A stretch of DNA of 64,000 nucleotides from Streptococcus macedonicus ACA-DC 198 (lineage in GTDB: Bacteria; Bacillota; Bacilli; Lactobacillales; Streptococcaceae), in NCBI GenBank assembly GCA_000283635.1, contig HE613569.1:645501-709500 (forward strand), in the 5' to 3' direction. The notes beneath the pieces are model-generated. The model saw only the letters and a program-made list of their open reading frames with translations, was not told the DNA's origin and ran no database searches. The position numbers were made by a program, and so were the translations under genes. This document shows, in pieces, positions 57,229-64,000 of the stretch (the stretch's first letter is position 1; every line of letters begins with the position of its first letter).

Positions 57229-58661
57229 TGAACTGCACCCCAAAAGTTAGACAACAAATCTAACTTTTGGGGTGTTTTTCTATGAAATTAAGTTATGAAG
57301 ATAAAATTGAAATCTATCGCTTACGACAATCTGGTTGGACATGGTCTAAAATCAGTCAAACATTTAATATTAGTAAGTATAACCTTCAATACATGGTCCG
57401 TCTTATTGATATACACGGATTGGAAAGCGTTTGTAAAAGGAAAAATAGGTATTATTCTCCTGAACTAAAGCAAGAAATCATAAAAGAAGTTCTGATGAAA
57501 GGTAGGTCTCAGCTAGAGGTTTCTCTAGATTATGGATTACCAAATAAGGGAATGCTTCCTAATTGGATAGCGCAATACAAGAAAAACGGGTATACTATTC
57601 TTGAGAAATCAAGAGGGAGACCTGTAAAAATGGGACGCAAACCAAAGAAAAAACTTGAAGAAATGACTGAATTAGAGCGTCTTCAATATGAAAATGAGTA
57701 CCTTAGAGCGGAGAATGCCGTACTAAAAAAGTTGAGAGAACTCCGATTGAGGGACGAAGCAAGGCTCAAAGAGCAACAGAAATCATTCAAGGACTAATCA
57801 ATGTATTTGATTTAAGAATCCTACTTAATATTTTGAAGTTGTCTCGATCAACCTACTATTATCAGGTTAAACGTCTAACCCAGGTAGATAAAAACAAAGA
57901 ATTAAAAGAAGCTATTCAAAATATTTATTCTGAGAACAAAGGGAGATATGGTTACCGTAGAATTCACCTCGAACTTAAAAATCGAGGCTATAAAGTTAAC
58001 CATAAGAAAGTTCAACGTCTGATGACAGAACTTGGTTTGAAAGCTAGAATCCGTGCGAAACGTCGCTATAACTCTTATAAAGGTGAGGTCGGCAAGAAAG
58101 CTGATAATCTCATTAAGCGTCAATTTAAAGCTGCCCAACCACTTAAGAAGTGTTATACCGATGTAACAGAGTTTTCAATTCCTGCTAGTGATCAAAAATT
58201 GTATCTATCACCAGTTCTTGATGGCTTTAACAGTGAGATTATTGCATACAATTTATCTACCTCGCCAAACTTACAACAACTTAAAACAATGCTTTCCGAG
58301 GCTTTTCCTGAACAAACTTATCAGGACACTATTTTACATAGTGACCAAGGATGGCAATATCAACACACTTACTACCATCATTTTCTTGAGGAGCATGGAA
58401 TGAGACCGTCCATGTCGCGTAAAGGAAATAGCTTAGACAACGGCATGATGGAATCTTTCTTTGGAACATTGAAGACAGAAATGTTTTATGGGTTTGAGAA
58501 GGAATTTACTTCTCTCGAAACATTGAAAACAGCTATTTCAGAATATATCAACTACTACAACACTAAACGAATCAAACTTACATTAAAAGGACTAAGTCCT
58601 GTGCAATACAGAACTCAATCCTTAACTTAAATATTTAGTCTAACATTTGGGGGTCACTTCA
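57229..58661 (+). mobile_element. IS3-family (IS861-like) element inside the dnaX terminator
   Basis: Ends TGAACTGCACCCCAAAAGTT (57229) and, opposite strand, TGAAGTGACCCCCAAATGTT (from 58661) form ~24-bp imperfect inverted repeats. AAA is duplicated on both sides (57226-57228, 58662-58664). Length 1433 bp, close to IS861. Excising it with one AAA rejoins GAACTTC (57219-57225) and GAAGTTC (58666-58672) as GAACTTC-AAAC-GAAGTTC-TTTTTT, the dnaX terminator. The insertion therefore sits in the 4-base loop. Confidence 0.92.
57282..58630 (+). CDS. IS3 transposase OrfA/OrfAB (programmed -1 frameshift)
   Basis: OrfA (57282-57797, 171 aa) has two helix-turn-helix segments ([36 protein letters not shown]) and a leucine zipper-like end. 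A slippery A-AAA-AAG at 57725-57731 lets ribosomes move to the -1 frame, which stays open ([20 protein letters not shown]...) and runs into OrfB, whose part from 57833 to 58630 is [18 protein letters not shown] (Asp), [10 protein letters not shown] (Asp) and [17 protein letters not shown] (Glu). Both reading frames appear intact, so this is the only apparently functional IS in the window. Confidence 0.92.
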
Positions 58662-58678
58662 AAACGAAGTTCTTTTTT

Positions 58679-58978
58679 AATGTAGATAAACTTACTTTTT
58701 ACTTAAACTAAGTTGCAAACAATTGTTGTTTCTCTGTTCGATTTTAGGATTATTTGCGAACGAAGTGAGCAACAAATAATACTTACCACTGTGATGAAAG
58801 TGGCTAAGGTATTGATAAAATCAGCCACACGAAAGTTTTGAGACTTCCTTGGATGGTTTGAGGTCTGAGCCTAGAAATAAAAAAGCGAGGAACCTAAGGG
58901 AAGTATCAAAAAAACTTTTTCTAAACAACAGATTCTGTGGAATCTGTCAAAATAATGAAGGTATGTTATAATAGAAAC
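58679..58978 (+). other. Gene-free stretch with hairpins and an extended -10
   Basis: About 300 bases after the IS3 element carry no gene. Inverted repeats include AAACAATTGTT (58731 region), CCACT...AGTGG (58787-58805), TGGCT...AGCCA and ACAGATT-CTGTGG-AATCTGT (58928-58947). TGTTATAAT (58964-58972) is an extended -10 ending 6 bases before the next ATG. Confidence 0.5.
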
Positions 58979-59173
58979 ATGACTAAAAGCCGTTTTATAT
59001 TTGTGGCGCTGATGTGCGCTTTTGAAACATACTTTTTTAATGAATGTTTATTTGAAGGTGATTATTTATTTGCTTTCTTTTGGGGAATATTGCTTTTTCG
59101 CGACCTCAAGCGTACCTATAAGGTCGACAAATTCATTCACACGTTGACATCAACTACCAAGAAGAAAGACTGA
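58979..59173 (+). CDS. DUF3272 small protein
   Basis: 64-aa streptococcal protein (MTKSRFIFVALMCAFETYFF...) with two hydrophobic stretches (residues ~5-20 and ~28-42) and a basic tail, resembling DUF3272. The -10 TATAAT at 58967-58972 lies six bases upstream and there is no ribosome site, so the message is probably leaderless. A GTG start at 58937 would lie upstream of that promoter. Its 3' end overlaps the convergent birA gene by 20 bases. Function unknown. Confidence 0.7.
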   Translation: MTKSRFIFVALMCAFETYFFNECLFEGDYLFAFFWGILLFRDLKRTYKVDKFIHTLTSTTKKKD

Positions 59174-60086
59174 TTTCACCACTACGTAATAATTTTTCTT
59201 GACCATTGTCAAGTTTAACAAGAAGATGTCCATGGTCTGTAATTTCTTCAGCTACACCTGAAAAGAGAATATCATTTTCGATAAAGGTCACTTGTTTGTT
59301 TAAAACAAGTGATTTTTCTTTATAAACTTTTACCAAATCTTTTTGAGGAATTGTGAAGAAAAGATTCCAAATTTCAGTAATTAATTGATTACGTGTGATA
59401 GTTGGCTGTTCGCTAAAAAGGGTTCCAGCTTTTTGTGCAATATCGTCTGGAAAATCTGTGATATGAAAATTAAGTCCGACACCAATAATCACATCAGTAA
59501 TTAAGCCAGTTTCAACAGATGAAATCGCTTCGGTTAAAATACCTGCGATTTTTTTACCCTTTAGGTAGATATCGTTGACCCATTTTATTTCGGCTTCAAT
59601 ACCTGTCAAACGAGAAATAGCCTTGACAATGCTAGATGCAACCATGAGTGTATAGGGTTTAACTTGTTCGAAAGGAACGTTTGGTTTTAGGTGAAGAGAC
59701 ATATAGATTCCGCCTTGTTTTGAGGCGAAAAAACGTCTGCCAAAGCGTCCCTTAGCCATTTCTTGACTTGGAGCTAGGTAAAGGTGCGGCTGCTTGTCAG
59801 TATCGATATTATTTTTAGCATCTAACTGAGTTGATTCACTTTTTTCATTCAAAGTGACCGCGATATTAAGATTGGTTGCAATTTGTTCAGGGAGTAGTAG
59901 GTCACCTGAGATAATTTTATAACCCCGTTTTTTAACCGAATGAATTTGAACACTCTTGTCTTCCAAGGTTTTAATCGCTTTCCAAATAGCTGTGCGAGAT
60001 AGCTCAAATTCTTGCGCCAATTTTTCCCCGCTAACATAATCGTCTTGTGTCTTGAGATAATCATAAAGTTTTTCGTAGGTTTTCAT
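59154..60086 (-). CDS. birA: Biotin-protein ligase / biotin repressor BirA
   Basis: 310-aa bifunctional protein. Residues 1-60 form a winged helix (YVSGEKLAQEFELSRTAIWKAIKTLED, then KRGYKI), the biotin operon repressor part. The ligase domain follows: GRFGRRFFASKQGGIYMSL near residue 118 (a GRGRx-like adenylate loop), EIKWVNDIYLKGKKIAGILTE near 168-188 and VIIGVGLNFH near 205. It attaches biotin to carboxylases. The start at 60086 (MKTYEKLYDYLK) is preferred over 60113. TATACT lies six bases before the ATG and no strong ribosome site is present, so this may be another very short or absent leader. Confidence 0.93.
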   Translation of the reverse strand: MKTYEKLYDYLKTQDDYVSGEKLAQEFELSRTAIWKAIKTLEDKSVQIHSVKKRGYKIISGDLLLPEQIATNLNIAVTLNEKSESTQLDAKNNIDTDKQPHLYLAPSQEMAKGRFGRRFFASKQGGIYMSLHLKPNVPFEQVKPYTLMVASSIVKAISRLTGIEAEIKWVNDIYLKGKKIAGILTEAISSVETGLITDVIIGVGLNFHITDFPDDIAQKAGTLFSEQPTITRNQLITEIWNLFFTIPQKDLVKVYKEKSLVLNKQVTFIENDILFSGVAEEITDHGHLLVKLDNGQEKLLRSGEISLSSW

Positions 60087-60272
60087 ATCTTTAGTATAAT
60101 ATATTTTTGGCAAATATTCTTAACAAAGCTTCAATATTGTTAAATTTATAAAGGTATTGTACATGAAGTGACAAAGATGTCATCAAGATGAAACTAATAT
60201 CACCTTTATAAAGATAGGTAAAAGTTATAACTTGATAATAAATTTGTTATAGGCATTTACGGTAAAACATGG

Positions 60273-60675
60273 TACAATAAGTAAGTTAATGAGTCCCGAT
60301 AAGACAATCTGGTGGTCTAATAACGTGTTAATCTTCGTTAGCTCATCTTGATATACTTCGGTATTATCTGCGATTTCGCTACCTTGATTAACCCGCCATT
60401 AACCGCGCCATCTTTTTTAGAAGATGTAGGTTGGTACTTTGTAACTCTCTTTGTTTTATGGTGAGTGAACTCACTCATAAAACAACGGAAAATCCTATGG
60501 AATTTTTCCTAAGAGACTTACTAGGCAAAAAGCATCATTATTATCGAATGCTGCTTTTTACCGTCATAACTCGAACGGTAAGTTGATTCTGGAAGAAAAC
60601 CATGGAATTTTTAACAAGTGCTTTTTATGGTAACGTATTAAGCAATTTTTGAAATTTTTAAGGGGGGACATTTTT
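60273..60675 (+). promoter_or_regulatory. Long structured metK leader, SMK-like
   Basis: An extended -10 (TGGTACAAT, 60270-60278) starts a leader of about 390 bases. GTCCC at 60293-60297 is complementary to GGGAC in the metK ribosome site GGGGGGAC (60662-60669), the sequestering pair that defines SMK (SAM-III) riboswitches in front of metK. Between them lie GTTAATC/GATTAAC closing a multi-arm region with a UUCG hairpin (near 60352-60371), a long hairpin TTGTTTTATG...CATAAAACAA (near 60450-60486), and AAAAAGCATCATT/AATGCTGCTTTTT (60527-60560), which looks like an intrinsic terminator. The SMK core itself is not clearly recognisable. Confidence 0.5.
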
Positions 60676-61866
60676 ATGTCAGAACGTAAACTTTTCACGT
60701 CTGAATCAGTTTCTGAGGGGCATCCAGATAAGATTGCAGACCAAATTTCAGATGCTATTTTAGATGCTGTGTTGGAACAAGATCCTGATGCGCACGTTGC
60801 GGCAGAAACAGCCGTATACACTGGATCAGTTCATATTTTTGGTGAAATTTCAACGACAGCTTATGTTGATATTAATCGTATTGTTCGCGATACCATCGCC
60901 GAAATTGGTTATACTAATGCTGAATATGGCTTCGCTGCTGAATCGGTTGGGGTTCACCCGTCATTGGTTGAACAATCACCTGATATTGCACAAGGGGTTA
61001 ACGAAGCGCTTGAGGTTCGTGGAAATGCAGACCAAGACCCGCTTGATTTGATTGGTGCAGGTGACCAAGGGCTAATGTTTGGTTTTGCCATTGATGAAAC
61101 ACCTGAATTAATGCCATTACCAATTTCACTTTCACATAAATTGGTGAAGAAATTGGCTGATTTGCGTAAATCTGGTGAGATTTCCTATCTTCGTCCAGAT
61201 GCTAAATCACAAGTAACTGTTGAATATGATGAAAATGACAAGCCAGTTCGTGTGGACACTGTTGTTGTCTCTACACAGCATGACCCAGAAGCGACAAATG
61301 ACCAAATTCGTCAAGATGTAATTGAAAAAGTTATCAAAGCGGTTATTCCAGAAAAATATCTTGATGATAAGACAAAATTCTTCATCAACCCAACTGGTCG
61401 TTTCGTAATCGGTGGTCCTCAAGGTGACTCTGGTTTGACTGGTCGTAAGATTATTGTTGATACTTATGGTGGCTATGCGCGTCATGGTGGCGGTGCTTTC
61501 TCTGGTAAAGATGCGACAAAAGTGGACCGTTCAGCCTCATATGCTGCGCGTTATATTGCTAAAAATATTGTTGCTGCTGGTTTTGCCACTAAAGCAGAAG
61601 TGCAATTGGCGTATGCTATTGGTGTAGCGCAACCTGTCTCGGTTCGTGTGGATACATTTGGTACTAATACCGTTGCTGAAAGCAAATTGGAAGCTGCTGT
61701 TCGTGAAGTTTTTGACCTTCGCTCGGCAGGAATTATTCAAATGCTTGATTTGAAACGTCCAATTTACCGTCAAACGGCTGCATATGGACATATGGGACGT
61801 ACAGATATTGACCTCCCATGGGAAAAACTTGATAAAGTAGACGCTTTGAAAAAAGCAGTAAAATAA
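60676..61866 (+). CDS. metK: S-adenosylmethionine synthetase
   Basis: 396-aa enzyme making SAM from methionine and [31 protein letters not shown] (residues 3-31) has the ATP-contact His in [18 protein letters not shown] near 120, the [21 protein letters not shown] signature near 257-277 and GGGAFSGKD near 280-288 are both SAM synthetase motifs. The start at 60676 follows an unusually G-rich ribosome site (GGGGGG), as expected for regulation by its sequestration; an in-frame start at 60649 is less likely. Confidence 0.97.
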   Translation: MSERKLFTSESVSEGHPDKIADQISDAILDAVLEQDPDAHVAAETAVYTGSVHIFGEISTTAYVDINRIVRDTIAEIGYTNAEYGFAAESVGVHPSLVEQSPDIAQGVNEALEVRGNADQDPLDLIGAGDQGLMFGFAIDETPELMPLPISLSHKLVKKLADLRKSGEISYLRPDAKSQVTVEYDENDKPVRVDTVVVSTQHDPEATNDQIRQDVIEKVIKAVIPEKYLDDKTKFFINPTGRFVIGGPQGDSGLTGRKIIVDTYGGYARHGGGAFSGKDATKVDRSASYAARYIAKNIVAAGFATKAEVQLAYAIGVAQPVSVRVDTFGTNTVAESKLEAAVREVFDLRSAGIIQMLDLKRPIYRQTAAYGHMGRTDIDLPWEKLDKVDALKKAVK

Positions 61867-61873
61867 AAAATAT

Positions 61874-61910
61874 AAATCGTTGTACCTTTGGTGCGGCGAT
61901 TTTTAATTTT
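61874..61910 (+). terminator. metK terminator
   Basis: AAATCGTTGTACC - TTT - GGTGCGGCGATTT (G-U pairs included) followed by TTAATTTT. Confidence 0.75.
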
Positions 61911-62063
61911 ATTAACTTTTGGGATTAACTTAACTATACATGATGTTTTGATAAATTAGAAAATTTGACAAATACAAATAATATGTCATGACTTCTGTAG
62001 TGTTGAAACAATAAGAATATCATAAAACTTTACAAATCGTAAAAATATTACTTAAGAACTGAT

Positions 62064-62092
62064 TTGTCAATTTGAATAATATGTGTTAGAAT
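62064..62092 (+). promoter_or_regulatory. murA promoter
   Basis: TTGTCA (62064-62069), 17 bases, TAGAAT (62087-62092), 36 bases before the murA ATG. Confidence 0.7.
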
Positions 62093-62127
62093 AAAAAGGT
62101 TGAATTCTAGCAGAAAGTTTTGGATGT

Positions 62128-63387
62128 ATGCGTAAAATTGTGATTAATGGTGGCAAACCTTTAAAGGGAGAGGTTGCTATTTCAGGTGCAAAGAATAGTG
62201 TAGTGGCTTTGATTCCTGCGACTATTCTTGCAGAGGATATTGTTATATTAGATGGTGTTCCTGCTATTTCCGATGTTGATAGTTTAATTGAAATCATGGA
62301 AATCATGGGCGCTAAAGTAAAAAGAAAAGAGGATACTCTTGAAATTGATCCACGTGGCATAAAAAATCAGCCAATGCCTTATGGTAAGATTAATAGTTTA
62401 CGTGCATCATATTACTTCTATGGTAGTTTATTAAGTCGTTTTGGTGAGGCTACAGTAGGTCTACCAGGTGGTTGTGACCTTGGCCCTCGTCCTATTGATT
62501 TACACCTTAAAGCTTTTGAAGCTATGGGGGCTACGATTTCGTATGAAGATGAAGCAATGCGCTTGGCGACAAACGGTGAATCTATTCATGGTGCACATAT
62601 CTATATGGATACGGTCAGTGTTGGCGCGACGATTAATACGATGCTTGCAGCAACTAAGGCAAATGGTCGTACGATTATTGAGAATGCTGCGCGTGAGCCA
62701 GAAATCATTGACGTAGCTACTTTGTTAAACAATATGGGAGCTCACATTCGTGGTGCTGGTACAGATGTGATTACAATTGAAGGTGTTGATTACCTTCATG
62801 GCACACGTCACCAAATCATTCCTGACCGTATTGAAGCTGGTACTTATATTGCCATGGCAGCAGCAATGGGTGAAGGGGTTCGTATTACCAATGTCCTTTA
62901 TGAACACTTAGAGAGTTACATTGCAAAACTCGAAGAAATGGGCGTTCGTATGACGGTTGAAGAGGATTCTATCTTTGTTGAAAAACAATCAGTATTGAAA
63001 GCTGTGTCAGTGAAAACGTCACCATATCCAGGTTTTGCGACTGATTTGCAACAACCAATCACACCGTTGTTGTTGACAGCTGAAGGACGTGGTACTATCC
63101 TAGATATCATTTATGAAAAACGTACTAATCACGTTGCTGAATTGGTACGAATGGGTGCTGATATTTCTATTGTTGGTGGTCGTATTGCTTACCAAGGACC
63201 TAATAAATTAACAGGAGCTCCTGTTAAAGCGTCTGATTTGCGTGCAGGTGCAGCGCTTGTTATTGCAGGTCTAATGGCAGAAGGTCAAACAGAAATTACC
63301 AACGTTGAATTTATTTTGCGCGGTTATTCAAATATCATTGAAAAATTAACAGACCTAGGTGCTGATATTAAATTAATTGAAGATTAA
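62128..63387 (+). CDS. murA: UDP-N-acetylglucosamine 1-carboxyvinyltransferase
   Basis: 419-aa enzyme transferring enolpyruvate from PEP to UDP-GlcNAc, the first committed peptidoglycan step. [31 protein letters not shown] starts it (KN catalytic pair near residue 21), the reactive Cys116 lies in [16 protein letters not shown], and [14 protein letters not shown] and [11 protein letters not shown] follow. Low-GC Gram-positives usually carry two paralogues; which one this is (MurA or MurZ) is not decided by the window. No strong ribosome site is seen (GAAAG at a distance). Confidence 0.96.
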   Translation: MRKIVINGGKPLKGEVAISGAKNSVVALIPATILAEDIVILDGVPAISDVDSLIEIMEIMGAKVKRKEDTLEIDPRGIKNQPMPYGKINSLRASYYFYGSLLSRFGEATVGLPGGCDLGPRPIDLHLKAFEAMGATISYEDEAMRLATNGESIHGAHIYMDTVSVGATINTMLAATKANGRTIIENAAREPEIIDVATLLNNMGAHIRGAGTDVITIEGVDYLHGTRHQIIPDRIEAGTYIAMAAAMGEGVRITNVLYEHLESYIAKLEEMGVRMTVEEDSIFVEKQSVLKAVSVKTSPYPGFATDLQQPITPLLLTAEGRGTILDIIYEKRTNHVAELVRMGADISIVGGRIAYQGPNKLTGAPVKASDLRAGAALVIAGLMAEGQTEITNVEFILRGYSNIIEKLTDLGADIKLIED

Positions 63388-63388
63388 G

Positions 63389-63414
63389 AGGAAGCCTAAG
63401 GGCTTCTTTCTTTG
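63389..63414 (+). terminator. murA terminator
   Basis: GAAGCC - TAAG - GGCTTC followed by TTTCTTTG. Confidence 0.75.
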
Positions 63415-63472
63415 TCGCGCGTGGTCAGATAGCAAGAGACAAAATTAGAACCTCTTGTGATATAATAGAACT

Positions 63473-64000
63473 ATGGATATTTGGACACGTTTGGGACGTT
63501 ATGCGTTTTTTGAGACAGAGCGCATGTATTTACGCCCTTTTGCTTATAAGGATAGTCAGGACTTTTTTGAGATTTGTAGCAATCCTGATAATCTTCGGTT
63601 TATTTTTCCAAGTCGAGCTAGTCACCATGAAAGTGATTATCTAATGGTTCATTATTTCATGAAAGAGCCACTTGGGGTTTGGGCAATTGAAGATAAAAAA
63701 TCTCATAAAATGATTGGCTGTATTCGATTTGAGAAGATAGATTTGAATCGTTTATCTGCAGAAATTGGTTATTTTTTAAATCAACAGTTTTGGGGACAAG
63801 GCTTGATGACAGAATGCTTGAAAACCTTATGTTTTTTAAGCTTTCAGGAATTTGGCTTTAAAGAATTACATGTTATTGTCCATGAAGAAAATTTGGCTAG
63901 TCAACGTGTTGCGCAAAAATCAGGTTTCAAATTGAAACAACGCTTCAAAGGAAGTGACCGTTATACACGCAAAATGCGAGATTACGTTGATCATCAAATC
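63473..64000 (+). CDS. GNAT-family acetyltransferase (3' end beyond window)
   Basis: The 176 visible residues start MDIWTRLGRYAFFETERMYLRPFAYKD and show GVWAIEDKKSHKMIGCIRF, AEIGYFLNQQFWGQGLMTECLKTL (acetyl-CoA loop) and NLASQRVAQKSGFKLKQRFKG, as in RimJ/RimL-type N-acetyltransferases. The acceptor is unknown. An extended -10 (TGATATAAT, ending 63466) is six bases before the ATG and no ribosome site is present, suggesting a leaderless message. The frame is still open at the window edge. Confidence 0.85.
   Translation, partial: MDIWTRLGRYAFFETERMYLRPFAYKDSQDFFEICSNPDNLRFIFPSRASHHESDYLMVHYFMKEPLGVWAIEDKKSHKMIGCIRFEKIDLNRLSAEIGYFLNQQFWGQGLMTECLKTLCFLSFQEFGFKELHVIVHEENLASQRVAQKSGFKLKQRFKGSDRYTRKMRDYVDHQI

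Noticed and set aside
60325..60400. tRNA-like fold in the metK leader
   Set aside because: There is a closing stem and hairpin arms, but no T-loop GTTC consensus, no proper anticodon arm and no acceptor pairing of the right length.

Overview
The window is low-GC Firmicutes DNA with densely packed streptococcal genes. The gapN, ptsHI, yvcJ-yvcK-whiA, class Ib nrd, acnA-citZ-icd and leu operons, a YSIRK-type surface protein and an IS861-like element together point to Streptococcus, most likely the S. bovis/S. equinus complex (gallolyticus/macedonicus/infantarius-like). That species placement is inference; no rRNA gene is present. At least ten genes are broken by in-frame stops, frameshifts or deletions, which fits a lineage undergoing genome decay.

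Layout. 1-1.9 kb: end of an arginine operon (argJ end, argB, argD). 2-4.1 kb: flavodoxin-fold oxidoreductase, TMEM175-type channel, thiT with a TPP riboswitch. 4.2-8.3 kb (minus): nrdH-nrdE-nrdF with a pair of NrdR boxes and a repeat-bearing nrdE-nrdF spacer. 8.4-13.5 kb: acnA-citZ-icd, the oxidative branch leading to 2-oxoglutarate/glutamate, with a CodY-like box inside the promoter. 13.5-17.7 kb: membrane protein, broken HAD gene, LacI regulator, DUF218 protein, ridA. 17.8-23 kb: a 2-hydroxyacyl-CoA-dehydratase-like/tandem activase gene pair facing a divergent TetR gene with palindromic operators. 23-25.3 kb: DUF1003 gene, a broken DUF4832-like gene, then about 500 bases of consecutive hairpins. 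25.3-29.5 kb: rapZ-glmR-whiA-pepD. 29.6-36 kb: broken rgg, MFS exporter, AdcR-regulated adcA, decayed VTC/DUF4956 genes, a decayed IS3 element. 36-42 kb: GH73 hydrolase, decayed IS30, rpmE2, nrnA/pde2, ptsH-ptsI. 42-47.6 kb: gapN, decayed ISL3 element, decayed DUF4914 gene, frameshifted cell-wall protein. 47.7-57.2 kb: helicase, udk, leuABCD with a leader-peptide attenuator, fRMsr, dnaX. 57.2-64 kb: an apparently intact IS3 (IS861-like) element, DUF3272 gene, birA, metK behind a long structured leader, murA, and a partial GNAT gene.

How the genes fit together. Several operons serve nitrogen and branched-chain amino acid supply (arg, leu, acnA-citZ-icd, ridA). Four promoters carry 13-14/15 matches to the CodY box, suggesting one control layer. 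NADPH could come from Icd and GapN.

Most striking: three of the four insertion sequences sit exactly in rho-independent terminators (two at the hairpin apex, one duplicating the U-tract), and the fourth abuts a terminator. Two intergenic regions carry repeats whose stems change while their loops stay similar, which suggests structured RNA. One of these has two hairpins with complementary loops.
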